From the NCBI GenBank assembly GCA_039105265.1, contig JAPFFF010000033.1, positions 62,001 to 126,000 on the forward strand: 64,000 bases of DNA, in the 5' to 3' direction. The position numbers were made by a program, and so were the translations under genes. The notes under the pieces were generated by a model that worked only from the letters and a program-made list of their open reading frames with translations, was not told where the DNA came from and did not search any database. This stretch comes from Tritrichomonas musculus. Its lineage: Eukaryota; Parabasalia; Tritrichomonadida; Tritrichomonadidae. Positions within the stretch are counted from its first letter, which is position 1; each line of letters starts with the position of its first letter. Positions 17,630-27,775 of the stretch are shown here, one piece after another.

Positions 17630-18289
17630 ATGGAGCATTCTGGAGAATATATACCTTATAAAAAGGATAACCAATTAGTGATTGCTGTTTGTGGCCCATC
17701 AACTAGTGGTAAATCAACAATAGCGAAGCAAATTTTAGAAAAGTATGAAAAACATAAAGACCAGATAGAAATTATGACGATGGACCATTTTTTTGATTTC
17801 GATAATGCTGGAAAAATAAATATATACGGTAAAGACTTTACTGATTTAGATTCTCCCAAATCATACAAATGGAATGATTTTTATAAGAGTATTTCAGAAA
17901 ACAATTCACCAATTTTATTGATAGATGGATTTATATTATTTGCTGATAAAAGATCAAAAGACCTTTTTGATGCATGTATTGTCATTGAATATAATATTGA
18001 TACTGATTATGAAATTGCTCTGGACCGAAGGATTCATCGTCGTCCTAGTGACAAGGAAAAGATAATTGAAAAAGATTATCTTCAAAATCCACACAAAAAT
18101 TCAATTAATCAGGACTGTACATATTTTCATGAAGTTGTCTGGCCAGAAATGATCAACCATCCTGAATACAGAAAGCCTCAAAACTGGGGAAAGCCGATTT
18201 TGACTTTATCTGCGACAAACGACCTCCAAGAAAATGTAACATTAGCTTATAACTTCATAAAGCCACTTATTGATTCAAAATTAAAATAA
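17630..18289 (+). CDS. P-loop nucleoside kinase, uridine/nicotinamide-riboside kinase-like
   Basis: 219 residues with an N-terminal Walker A, GPSTSGKST (about residues 22-30), a beta strand EIMTMDHFF that corresponds to the substrate-binding Asp strand of uridine and nicotinamide riboside kinases, and LLIDGFILF (about residues 100-108), matching the IxEGFxLF strand of the latter. RRIHRRPSDKEK fits the Arg-rich lid. Predicted reaction: ATP-dependent phosphorylation of a nucleoside for salvage; trichomonads depend on salvage for purines and pyrimidines. Length fits the family. The start is preceded by AAAACTTAAATGG. The exact substrate is not decided by sequence. Confidence 0.7.
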   Translation: MEHSGEYIPYKKDNQLVIAVCGPSTSGKSTIAKQILEKYEKHKDQIEIMTMDHFFDFDNAGKINIYGKDFTDLDSPKSYKWNDFYKSISENNSPILLIDGFILFADKRSKDLFDACIVIEYNIDTDYEIALDRRIHRRPSDKEKIIEKDYLQNPHKNSINQDCTYFHEVVWPEMINHPEYRKPQNWGKPILTLSATNDLQENVTLAYNFIKPLIDSKLK

Positions 18290-18568
18290 ACCATTGAAAA
18301 TTTGAATACTTGATTTATTTTTGGGATATCCTGTTTGAGCTGAAATCAACTTAAATAAGAGAAAGAAAACTACAGTGGCATAAATTTTTTTGCTATCGGG
18401 CATTGAAATTGAGAAGAAGCAAAATTCACACGAGCCACATGTTTGGCCTGTAAATTGCTCAAGGGCCAAAAGTGCCAATTGTCACTTTTTTGCCCTAGCC
18501 TAAAAAGGTTTTTTCTTATCGAAAAAATGTGTAAAAGAATGGGAGCTACTCATGTTTATATATATAAA

Positions 18569-20040
18569 TATATAGTTGGTGGACATAATTATGTTTTTGG
18601 GACATAATCATGTTTGCTCAACTTTTTGAATGGTACACAAAAATAAAACACATTTTTCTCAATACTTTTTAAAGATAATTTGATAATATTATATACTTTA
18701 TTAAAGTATTTTATGTACATTATTATTTAATTAAATGAGCTATTATATTTGTGATTTATATGAAATTTTGCCATTAATGTAAAAAAAAGTCAAAATGCTT
18801 ATTTAATTCTCAATAATTGAAACTTGGGATTTAATAATAATATCATTAATTCATAATCAGTAATGATATAATTTTGTCAGATAATTGATATCTAAAAACT
18901 TTCATATAAGAAAATTTTGATGCACAAAATAAAGTTAAAAATCATATCACTTTTTTGTTTTTTTCCAATAAAAAATAAAAACTTTTAAATTTTTATTTAA
19001 ATATTTGATATAATGCAAATAGTATAATGATATTGAAAGAATAAAATTGGCGGTTCTACTCAAGATCTATTACCTTAATGAAAAAGAGTAACTTCTGAAA
19101 TAACTTAAAAAGACTTTCAATTTTAGACATTGAGAAATTATTTTCATTATTTTAATAGTTCTTCTATACTTGCCTAATATTTATTGATTAATTGCTATTT
19201 TTAATGCTATTATAATAGAAAAAATAAAAAAGTGAAATTTGTATATTTCTTAGAAAAACCTGAAATCTTGATGGGCAACAATGATTTTTAGAGGATTAAT
19301 AATATATTTCATTGTATGTATTATCAAATAATGTAATTCTGAAATCATATCAATTATGCATGAGTGATTTATGAATGATTTTGAATGAAAAAAAGAAAAA
19401 TGAAATTTTTCCAAGATTGATTCTTTTTCAACCATATTATTATATTTAATATATTATATGCATCATATAGATGATTAATACTGCATCTAATTTGAAATAA
19501 AATAAACTCATTTTTCAAAATTAGTAATTTTGTATGAATGATTTTTGTCATATTTTGAAAACACTTTTTCTTTTTATATAATTATTATTTCAATAAATTT
19601 TTTTCTAAAATATAATATATACATTATATTCTAAAATAATAACTATGTTAGAGCAAATTAAAACAACCTTTTTTTTATGGAAAAAGCATGAAATGTGATA
19701 TGAAATGAGTTTTTTGAGTAGTGAAATGAAAATGAAACCATTTTTTCTAATTATCTATTTTATTTCAATAAATAATAATGATACATTTTAATTATAGATG
19801 AAAAGTAAATTATAATTTTTTTTCAAATAATAAAAAAATATTCAGAAATTAAAAATTCGATATCATATTTATGATCAAATTTAGTTTGATAAAAGTGAAT
19901 GAAAATCGGGGAATAGAATGTATCCAATATGATATTAATTGTTCTACAATTGTTTTTTTAAAAGTCCAATTTGAATATATAGAAATGATGTGAAAACATA
20001 ATTATGTCTCCAAAACAGAATTATGTCCACCAACTATATA
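18569..20040. mobile_element. 1.47-kb element with GTTGGTGGACATAATTATG inverted ends
   Basis: The left end TATATAGTTGGTGGACATAA and the right end, in complement, match over about 45 bp with four or five mismatches. Flanks are TA-rich, so a TA target is possible but cannot be proved. There is no transposase frame; the interior is AT-rich non-coding DNA. The family is unknown. It directly abuts the smaller inverted-repeat element at 20041. Confidence 0.65.
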
Positions 20041-20354
20041 TATATATATAACGTTTATAATTTTTTTCAAGATTTTTTATTTTATTCCAGGATAACCGTT
20101 TTTTAATAATAAAATTTCAATAAGCTCATATAAAAAGTTCGTATTTTTTTAAAAATTTATGATTTTTTCCTTACCTTTTTTATTCAAATTTTTCCTTCTC
20201 AATTATAATCCCAGGATGATTGATCGTTTTTAATTCAATTTTTGAATTATATTTTGGTTGATAATCGACATGGTTAAATATTAAACCATCTTAAACGGTT
20301 ATCCTGGAATAAAATAAACATCCTGGAATTAAATAACAAACGTTATATATATAA
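20041..20354. repeat. About 310-bp MITE with TATATATAACGTTT ends
   Basis: Ends TATATATATAACGTTT and AAACGTTATATATATA are inverted. Inside them, ATTTTATTCCAGGATAACCG (20077-20102) is repeated in complement at 20293-20317, and a second shorter copy lies at about 20318-20335. No coding capacity. Confidence 0.7.
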
Positions 20355-21103
20355 ATATAAACGGAATAGTTTTTTATTAGTCTATGAGCATTCACATATA
20401 GCGACCCATGCTTTTGTTGTAAAAATGCAAAAAAGTTCCAGTCTTTTTTTTTTTCTATGATACGATACAATGTCAATATTGGCCTTAACCGCCAAGGGCA
20501 ATTATGATTACTGGCGATTTCGATTTCCCATTTTAAAAAGAATTTGAGTCCATTTGAAAAAAAGATATAAAATCTGAAAATTAACAAAAAAGATAAAGTG
20601 AATGAAAAAGTCATGAGTATCAATGGCTTGAAAATAAATTTATAATTTTCTTTGATTGGATCTTCATTTTTCATATTTTGAGAAATTTCATTTACATGTA
20701 TTAACTTATTGATGGTTGTTGGGAAAATATGATATATGATAAACTAAAAAAAAAAAAAAAAAAGAAAATCTGATTTGCCCGCAGCAGTTAAGGTCAAAAT
20801 TGGCCTGAGTTGCTAGAAAATTTTATATTATTTTCAATGAGTTAATTCAAAATTTGGTAAAAGGTCAATATTGACCTCAAACTTTCGATATTTAATTTTT
20901 AAATATTGACCTCAAACTTTAGTAGATATAGTCCTGTCTAAAACCTGTTTTGACCTATATTTGACCAAAAATTTGGCGGGAAATTTATAAACAATTCAAA
21001 TGTGGCACAGTAAACTATTCAAAAATGGCCTGAGTTTTGACTCATTCAATTTTAAAATCTTAAGAAAAAAATCTATAAAATCAAATTTTTATTAAGCAAA
21101 AAA
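20355..21103. other. Non-coding left flank of the Polinton
   Basis: No credible gene. TTGACCTCAAACTTT occurs twice (about 20873 and 20908), and a 35-bp segment at 20821-20855 recurs at 46012-46047 beyond the right end of the Polinton. Confidence 0.5.
20821..20855 (+). repeat. 35-bp repeat flanking the Polinton, left copy
   Basis: TTTTATATTATTTTCAATGA and the following 15 bases are identical to 46012-46047 in the same orientation. Both copies are followed within about 65 bp by a GGTCA-containing site and CCTCAAACTTT. The right copy lies upstream of the gene at 46132, so the pair may be duplicated promoter DNA. Confidence 0.65.
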
Positions 21104-21110
21104 TGATAAA
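21104..21110. repeat. Polinton target duplication, left (TGATAAA)
   Basis: TGATAAA precedes GTAGTGTATAGG and recurs at 45587-45593 directly after CACTAC. Polintons usually make 6-bp duplications; one base of the seven may belong to the element, whose end would then be AGTAGTG. Confidence 0.85.
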
Positions 21111-21531
21111 GTAGTGTATAGGTGGCGCGGAGGCGGGTCAGATACGAAATTCGTCGAAAATGGCCCTTAAATGGGTAGTTACGAGCATGGAAACGCGTTT
21201 TTCGAAAGTCCCAAAAAGAGCCCCAAATGGGCCTTAAATGACCCGTTTCCGTGACGACAACGCATCGTCAGAACAGCGGTTTCAGTGACTCCGACGTGAC
21301 ATGTCCATCGTGTATTTCTCGCGTGAATCGCACACTCGGAGGGTCTAGTTACGGTGCTCGTTTCGTGGTGGTTATGCCCTGTAAAGAGTCTCATGAGTGG
21401 GGTGAAATGTAGGCGGGTCAGATATTGTTTATACCTCATGAGCGATAAATAGCGTGGTGGGTGAGTGTGGGTGCTCGTGGATGGGTGATCTCGTGAGGGG
21501 TGTGCACGTGGGGGTGATCTCGTGAGGGTGG
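21111..21531 (+). repeat. Left terminal inverted repeat, outer part
   Basis: GC-rich and, in complement, essentially identical to about 45165-45586, so an 86-residue frame reads the same in both. That frame (21179-21439, and within 45141-45518) is a by-product of repeat sequence, not a convincing gene. The inner edge holds two copies of GGTGATCTCGTGAGGG. Confidence 0.9.
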
Positions 21532-23911
21532 CTTATGGGTCATAAATTTTTTAACACCCATGAAAGAAATGAACTACGATCAATCCGTCGAAATCGATGA
21601 CGTAAACGTAGTCAAGTATGCTGATCTAAAACGATTAGCTCGTATGTTGGACATCCCCAACGATGTCACCAACGAATCATGGGAAACGGTCAAGCGTAGA
21701 CTTGGTATCACAGGGATTGTCACCAAAGAGATATTCGCTCAGAACAAGTCCCGTTTCGTGGATGAGTTAGTTGGTATCATCGTCGATAGAGCCCTTGAAC
21801 TTGGTTACGAGTAATCCCTTCGAAGTCCTCAAGCACGAATCCCTGAAGAAGCGCTTCAATGAACAACTCGGAGTCGAACGCAAACGATTTGAGCAGAAGA
21901 AAGCCGATGATGAGTTCTTCAAGCAATTGTATCCACGACCAGATCCTTTGGGCAATCCCTTCGAATTCAACAAGCACGAATCCCTGAAGAATCGCTTTCG
22001 TGAACGACTCGACAAAGAGAGAACCCAAATCAAGACATCCAAAGCAGCATACAAAGCGATGTTGGATAAGCTGATGGCCGAACCGTTTCTCCTTCGTCCA
22101 CTTCCACCCAAAGAGATGATTCCTCTCAAGCCATACTCCGTAAAGCTATTCGAGAAAGAAAACGAAGAACTGATCAACTACTTCGACAAGTTCGGTCACG
22201 AGTTCACGTCATCAAATCCCGAATACCTTACCATCAACGAACCCAACGATGAAGAGAAAGCCAGAGCAGCATTCGAGAAGAAGAAGTATCATGGAACACA
22301 GATCGTCAACAAGACTCACGACAAGAAACCCATCGTTGTGTACTACCTCAACGAGATCCACCGTCTCGAAGACATCTTCGACTTCCTTGAGAACACCGTC
22401 TACAAGAGGGAGCGTAAACCATTCAAGATCACGTTCGACCTCACCGGGATCTTCGAAACACCACGAACCAATATCGATGACATCACCGATTACCTCTACG
22501 AAGAACGTGAGATCCGTGCCACAAACTACAAGAACACCAACAAGATACCCATCCTGATTCAACTCAACGACGAACTCGAGAAGGTCAAGTACTATATCGA
22601 ATCCGTCTTGTTCAACTACTCAACGACTGAATCAAATGTGAAGCTCATCTACGTCACTTCCGTTGCCTTCACTGTTTCGAGATTGGTCAAGGTCACCGGC
22701 AAGGTGAAGCTCCCTGATGAGTTCATCAAGTCAAAATTGCTCATCACGGATAACGATGACGATGGTCTCTGTTGGTACCGTTTCATGAGTGTGTGCTTGA
22801 ACCCCGAGTTAGGGGACACCAAGAAGTACAACATCGTCAGTAGAACCAAAGTTGCTCGAAAGCTTCTCTGCCAAGACCACGGCATCACATACTCAACGAG
22901 ACCAACCAAAGCAGCTCAATCCATTCTCGATTCATTCAATGGTATGTCCACCGAAGAGATGAAAGCATCTGCCATGAAGAACCACATCAACGTCAACGTC
23001 TACAACTACTCCATTGATGAGAAGCGCTACGACATCCAAGAACAGTGGTATGACGAGAAGAACGGAACTCCATTCAATGCTCTTCTATTCTCCGATGGAA
23101 TGGTCTGCCACATCATGTACATCATTGATGCTGAGAAGTTGACGAACATCTTCATCTGCCCCAAATGCAGGTCATACATCATTCGCAACGAGAACAGACA
23201 TGACCAAGAACGAATGAACAAACACGTTACCAACTGTGACGGTAAGTTAAAGAAGAAGTACATTCCCGAACGCATCAGCGAACCCTACTGTCCACACATC
23301 CTCAATCACCCCGTTTACGAGTACTGCCTCGCACATGACCTTGAATGGAAACCTCAGCAACTCTACATGACCTATGACTTCGAGACGATGGAGCATCAAG
23401 TCAACATCAAATCGGGTGACTCAACCACGATCAACAGTGAGCTCATCCCTCTATCAGTCAGCAGCTGCGTGAAGTCCTCATCATCAACCACCCTCACCAA
23501 GCACTTCGACGCAAGAGACCCTCAGTTCATTCCCGAATGGATCAAGTTCATGTTCGAACAAGCCGTCAATTTGTTGCCAACAAGGTCACATTCCTCAGCG
23601 AAATGGTTCATATCGATGACGTCGAGAAGCTCCAGAAGCTAGATAGAAACCTCTTCACAGTCACTGTGTTTGGATACAACTCAGCTCGTTTCGATAGCAA
23701 TCTCTTCAAAGAGTACCTCAACTACGAATACCAAAACATGAAGTGGTCCGTCGACAACACTTCTCTGATCGGTTCTCCATCATCAATGAAGCAGTTCGTC
23801 ATCAAGTCGGATATGTATGGCCTTCGATTCATCGATGCTCAATCATTAATGGTTTCTTCCGATGACGGTACCTACCTGATGGATTTGCTCAGGATGTTGT
23901 GCACGATCGAA
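21532..23911 (+). mobile_element. Piece of a second, GC-rich Polinton inside the left terminal repeat
   Basis: Comparison with the right terminal repeat shows about 70 bp there replaced here by 2.38 kb. The inserted DNA encodes the front part of a Polinton DNA polymerase with G/C-rich third codon positions, unlike the A/T-rich polymerase at 28337-32779. It is therefore from another lineage. It is incomplete and broken, and looks like a gene-conversion or recombination product. Confidence 0.85.
21560..21814 (+). CDS. Small Polinton protein, 84 aa, GC-rich lineage
   Basis: Starts at MKEMNYDQSVEIDDVNVVKY, 30 bases inside the inserted GC-rich DNA, and is acidic and helical in its second half (FVDELVGIIVDRALELGYE). 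It sits directly before the polymerase fragment and overlaps its first codons. A comparable small frame (28219-28395) precedes the complete polymerase gene, although the two sequences do not look alike. Function unknown. Confidence 0.5.
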   Translation: MKEMNYDQSVEIDDVNVVKYADLKRLARMLDIPNDVTNESWETVKRRLGITGIVTKEIFAQNKSRFVDELVGIIVDRALELGYE

Positions 23912-23920
23912 AGAGAGTAA
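21771..23920 (+). pseudogene. Incomplete Polinton DNA polymerase B, N-terminal and exonuclease part
   Basis: Closely parallels the first half of the complete polymerase at 28337-32779: shared segments include LLRPLPP near the start, NDDDGLCWYRFMS, HGITYSTRPTKAA and the exonuclease motifs MTYDFETMEHQ and VFGYNSARFDSNLF. The polymerase palm is absent. Third codon positions are G/C-rich. It is a broken fragment with about one or two breaks, and can be treated as a fossil of a different Polinton lineage. Confidence 0.85.
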
Positions 23921-24166
23921 GGGTGTTGATTTGGTGGGGTGAGATAAAATTGAGAATTGACGGTCGCCACTTTGAATCTTCATTTTAGAATTTACATCTT
24001 TGAACTTGCTTTAGTAGTATATATGAGTCGGTTTCCGCAGGGCTAAAGCCCACCGTCAACACGACTAATGAATAAAAATAATATGAACTTATTGTTTGAC
24101 ATCAATTGATGTTCATTTATTGGACAACTCATTTAATTCATCTTCAAGTTGATGCAGTTTGTGTTT
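23912..24166 (+). repeat. Left terminal inverted repeat, inner part
   Basis: Matches 44852-45107 in complement, up to CAGTTTGTGTTT. It includes a short copy of the end of the coiled-coil gene at 44678-44905 and the hairpin-like GGGCTAAAGCCC. Confidence 0.85.
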
Positions 24167-24430
24167 ATTTATTATTCCTAATATATTTATACTTGTTTTA
24201 TATTGTTTTTAGAATTTGCGAAAATAAAAAATTATTTTTAAAAAATATTTGTATATAGCAAAGATAAAAAATATTATTATTATTTAATTCTGAAATCGGG
24301 GCGAGACCGAAACGACATCGAGACAAGCTGGAACGTAGCCAGTTCTGGTAGTCAATGAGAATGCTAAAGGTCATCAGAAACGTTGTCGAACGCCTGAAAA
24401 GCTAGCTGGTTAGGAAAAAAATTTTATTTA

Positions 24431-25080
24431 TAAAGAACCATGTTGTTGTTGAAGAACCATGTTGTTGTTGAAGAACCATGTTGTTGTTGAAGAACCATGT
24501 TGTTGTTGAAGAACCATGTTGTTGTTGAAAAACCTTGTTGTTGTTGAAGAACCATGTTGTTGAAGAACCATGTTGTTGTTGAAGAACCATGTTGTTGTTG
24601 AAAAACCTTGTTGTTGTTGAAGAACCATGTTGTTGTTGAAAAACCTTGTTGTTGTTGAAGAACCATGTTGTTGTTGAAGAACCATGTTGTTGTTGAAGAA
24701 CCATGTTGTTGTTGAAGAACCATGTTGTTGTTGAAAAACCTTGTTGTTGTTGAAGAACCATGTTGTTGAAGAACCATGTTGTTGTTGAAGAACCATGTTG
24801 TTGTTGAAAAACCTTGTTGTTGTTGAAGAACCATGTTGTTGTTGAAAAACCTTGTTGTTGTTGAAGAACCTTGTTGTTGTTGAAAAACCTTGTTGTTGTT
24901 GTTGAAAAATCTTGTTGTTGTTGTTGAAAAATCTTGTTGTTGTTGTTGAAAAATCTTGTTGTTGTTGAAGAACCATGTTGTTGTTGAAAAATCTTGTTGT
25001 TGAAGAACCATGTTGTTGTTGAAAAATCTTGTTGTTGAAGAACCATGTTGTTGTTGAAAATCTTGTTGTTATTGTTGAAT
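24431..25080. repeat. Minisatellite, 19-bp unit, about 34 copies
   Basis: The unit is GAAGAACCATGTTGTTGTT, with variants ending in CCTTG or ATCTTG and length steps of 3 bp (16, 19 or 22). Because 19 is not a multiple of 3 and no phase holds a stop, all three minus-strand frames stay open as Q/N/T/F-rich strings. These are not treated as genes. Confidence 0.95.
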
Positions 25081-25087
25081 ATCTTGT

Positions 25088-25300
25088 TGATGACTCATGT
25101 GATACCTTTTATTTAGTGTGATACCTTTTTTCTCATGTGATACCTTTTTCCTCATGTGATACTTATTTCCTCATGTGATACCTTTTTCCTCATGTGATAC
25201 CTTTTTCCTCATGTGATACCTTTTATCTCATGTGATACCTTTTTTCTCATGTGATACCTATTTCCTCATGTGATACTAATTGTTTCATATGATACATATC
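25088..25300. repeat. Second 19-bp tandem array, about 11 copies
   Basis: The unit is CTCATGTGATACCTTTTTC with small changes. It follows the first minisatellite directly and has the same 19-bp period but unrelated sequence. It ends about 30 bp before the start codon at 25328. Confidence 0.92.
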
Positions 25301-25327
25301 ATTAAATTTATTTTTATTTTTAATTAA

Positions 25328-25792
25328 ATGAAAATGTCAACACCAAAGGTTTATGATTACATCAATTCATTGATTGATATGCTGGATGAAACAGAGAAGT
25401 TTAAACAATGTGATTTCTCAATATTGTGTGATAGATATCCAATACCAAGTGGAAAGGCTACATATAAAGCTAAAGTGATGTACATATCATTGAAGAACAA
25501 AGAGAATGAATTCAAACGATTCTATCATGATAAGATTGTTGAACTCGGTCTTGAATACATAACACTTACATCAAATGTTAGAAGAAGAATATCAACAACA
25601 TCCATTGAATTCTTCGTTGAAGGTTCAAGTGAAGAACAATCATTCAAAGAATATAAGTATTATAATTACAGCATAAGGAAAGCAACAGATAAGAAAACAA
25701 AGGAATTGATTGAACAAATGAGACAAAAATATAATATCAATACACCACAGCTGTTTGTTGGTGTTCAACAACAAATTGTATTAGATGAATGA
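25328..25792 (+). CDS. Polinton hypothetical protein, 154 aa
   Basis: Starts in TTAATTAAATGAAAATG, the recurring TAAATG context. A basic, polar protein with helix-rich ends and a middle rich in K, R and S (LTSNVRRRISTTSIEF). It ends converging on, and overlapping by 12 bases, the ATPase gene on the other strand. No motif recognised. Confidence 0.6.
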   Translation: MKMSTPKVYDYINSLIDMLDETEKFKQCDFSILCDRYPIPSGKATYKAKVMYISLKNKENEFKRFYHDKIVELGLEYITLTSNVRRRISTTSIEFFVEGSSEEQSFKEYKYYNYSIRKATDKKTKELIEQMRQKYNINTPQLFVGVQQQIVLDE

Positions 25793-26695
25793 AAGGTTAT
25801 TAGTTCGAACATTGATTAAAACGAATTGATGTGCTTTCATTGTTCTGTATCGATTCCATAGCTCTTCGAAATCTATTGGAAATGGAACTTGTTGATATAT
25901 GTAGCCGAGTTTCTGTCGTGAATAACCACTAAAGATGAAGAATGATGTTGCATTATTTTTCCATTCTGTTGTTAAAGCTTTGAAGAACTGGATGTTAACG
26001 AATATGATTAGATTCTTATGTCGAAGCTGACTGATGGTATTGATAAAATAGGATGATTTAATTAGTTTCGATTTCAAGAAGTCTTCACAAAGAATGATAG
26101 TATTTAGTGGTTTATTTGGTTGACCTAGTTTATTGATATGAAGAAACTCAAACATATCGTTTAACTTCTTTTCATCGATTACTATTTTTGGTGTTGATGA
26201 ATATTTGTTATACAATTCTTTATATAAATCAAGTTGTTTAAGATATTCTTCAGCATTGCTGTCAGCAACAGTTTTTATTGGTAGCTGTATCAATTCGCGT
26301 TGGCTTTCGAATGTTGCATCATTGATTGTTCCGTTTCGTGATACATAAACAATTAAATGAAAGCCAGCGTTCTTCATTCGAGACATTTGAATAACATCTC
26401 GTAGCATTATATGACTCTTTCCTTTACCTTGCTGACCAACGAGTATGTTCAATGAATTGTAATATGAATAAATACCGTTTGCGATTGGTCTGATTGATTC
26501 ATTCTTTATTTTTGATTCATTGCGTTGATATGCTTTATTCATCTCGTCATCAATATTAAATGTTGTTTCATTAACAGTTGGCTTGAATGATTCATATTCA
26601 AATGCAAAACTCATTTGGTCATCATCATAATCAGAACCACTAGAGAATAAAATCTCTTTGTAATTAAACTGAGTGGGTTTCATGAAACCTTTCAT
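25781..26695 (-). CDS. Polinton packaging-type ATPase (FtsK/HerA-like)
   Basis: 304 residues with Walker A GQQGKGKS (about residues 87-94) following a hydrophobic strand (NSLNILV), and a second hydrophobic strand with acidic end, NTIILCEDF, fitting Walker B. Polinton ATPases of the FtsK/HerA (A32-like) class are thought to drive DNA into capsids; that role here is by family and context. The N-terminal 80 residues are acidic and variable. The neighbour upstream on the same strand is a 43-aa membrane protein. Confidence 0.8.
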   Translation of the reverse strand: MKGFMKPTQFNYKEILFSSGSDYDDDQMSFAFEYESFKPTVNETTFNIDDEMNKAYQRNESKIKNESIRPIANGIYSYYNSLNILVGQQGKGKSHIMLRDVIQMSRMKNAGFHLIVYVSRNGTINDATFESQRELIQLPIKTVADSNAEEYLKQLDLYKELYNKYSSTPKIVIDEKKLNDMFEFLHINKLGQPNKPLNTIILCEDFLKSKLIKSSYFINTISQLRHKNLIIFVNIQFFKALTTEWKNNATSFFIFSGYSRQKLGYIYQQVPFPIDFEELWNRYRTMKAHQFVLINVRTNNLSFI

Positions 26696-26719
26696 TTCTT
26701 TAGTTTTCGTTAAAGCTCT

Positions 26720-26851
26720 TCATGAATACATTTTTGTTCTTATCTCTTCACTGAGTTCTGGTTCTTTGTCAGGCATCATTAAAGATACTTCAACAATCTT
26801 CACTAAAAATAAACCTGTTAATAATGAAACAACTAATATTTCATATATCAT
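26720..26851 (-). CDS. Small single-pass membrane protein, 43 aa
   Basis: The frame starts in TAATAAATGATATA: MIYEILVVSLLTGLFLVKIV, then an acidic tail (DKEPELSEEI). One membrane segment spans about residues 4-22. It fills the only gap between the ATPase gene and the gene at 26862. Small hydrophobic proteins are common in Polintons and virophages; function unknown. Confidence 0.5.
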   Translation of the reverse strand: MIYEILVVSLLTGLFLVKIVEVSLMMPDKEPELSEEIRTKMYS

Positions 26852-26861
26852 TTATTAGTTT

Positions 26862-27437
26862 TTAAATACATGTTTTTAATGAAATGTTGTGTCTAATGAG
26901 TTCGGTATAAATGCTATTATATTTGTATTTCAAGTCATTTGATTCATTATTTTTGTACACCAATATCCTATCAATTAAAAGATATTTGGAACGAGAAACG
27001 CAACCATTACACGCACAATCATCATTGACAATCAATTCAACTTTATCTGCTTGTGTTAGTAATTTGATGAGTTCCATTAATGTATTTGAATGACAAATCA
27101 ATAAATCATTGACTTTTATTGGATTGGTTTCATAGATGGATAATAATATCTCAAGGAATTTGTTTTTGGTTTCAAGTTCTGTTATATCAGCTCCAATATC
27201 ACTGATACCTCTTTCTAGGGAAACGTTGTTTGTTGGATGCTGTGATTGATATACTCCACTCATCTGAGGTATAGTAAAATTTGTGGCTTGAGATGATTGT
27301 GGTAATGGTTGAACTGATGGATATTCAACTGGTTGTGGTTGCTTTGGTTTGATGTTTATATTAATACTGGTTGATTGTTCCTGCTTAACTGATGCATCGT
27401 TCTCGCTACTTAATATACGAGCTTTTGATAATGCCAT
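26862..27437 (-). CDS. Polinton hypothetical protein, 191 aa
   Basis: The first 75 residues are Q/P/S-rich and probably disordered; the remainder is helical, with a possible zinc-binding cluster DDCACNGC. It is part of a minus-strand run (27776-28126, 27492-27737, 26862-27437, 26720-26851, 25781-26695) with gaps of 25-55 bp. No family recognised. Confidence 0.6.
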   Translation of the reverse strand: MALSKARILSSENDASVKQEQSTSININIKPKQPQPVEYPSVQPLPQSSQATNFTIPQMSGVYQSQHPTNNVSLERGISDIGADITELETKNKFLEILLSIYETNPIKVNDLLICHSNTLMELIKLLTQADKVELIVNDDCACNGCVSRSKYLLIDRILVYKNNESNDLKYKYNSIYTELIRHNISLKTCI

Positions 27438-27491
27438 GAATGTTTGAATAAAAATAAAACAACATTAATGATGAGTCATTCAATGATTCAT

Positions 27492-27737
27492 TTACAAAGT
27501 CATTTGTTCAGCTGATTTGATACGTTCATCAATAGCTCTTAATTGTATTTTAATCGATTCAATATCATTAAATAGTTGTTTATATATCGACAATATGTGA
27601 ATCATCTTATCAAACTTTCCGTTTAATGCATCATCTTCAGAATTCATACATTCATTGAATATCTTGTCTTTAACTATTCGAAACTGAGCGTGTAAAGCTG
27701 ATGTATCACAACTCAAACCTTTAATTGCACTATTCAT
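27492..27737 (-). CDS. Polinton helical protein, 81 aa
   Basis: Short all-helical protein with heptad-like hydrophobic spacing (DKMIHILSIYKQLFNDIESIKIQLRAI), likely a coiled coil. It is the second gene of the minus-strand run. No function can be assigned. Confidence 0.55.
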   Translation of the reverse strand: MNSAIKGLSCDTSALHAQFRIVKDKIFNECMNSEDDALNGKFDKMIHILSIYKQLFNDIESIKIQLRAIDERIKSAEQMTL

Positions 27738-27775
27738 TTTAAACCAAAAATAAACAAATTAATTAAATGATATTT

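Noticed and set aside
18281-18478. 65-codon minus frame with GQTCGSCEFC and a hydrophobic stretch
   Set aside because: Looks like the end of a Cys-rich membrane protein, but has no upstream coding and overlaps the end of the kinase gene; not enough to call.
19250-19551. Two 60-codon frames inside the 1.47-kb inverted-repeat element
   Set aside because: Too short, AT-driven composition and no transposase motif.
20291-20674. 127-codon hydrophobic frame
   Set aside because: Its C-terminal third is the MITE end at 20290-20354 and the rest is AT-rich; probably chance.
24402-25046. Q/N/T/F-rich minus-strand frames of 180-214 codons
   Set aside because: They are three phases of the same 19-bp minisatellite with no stops; no independent sign of coding.
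24431-25300. CRISPR-like array
   Set aside because: Units are contiguous with no unique spacers, and the genome is eukaryotic.
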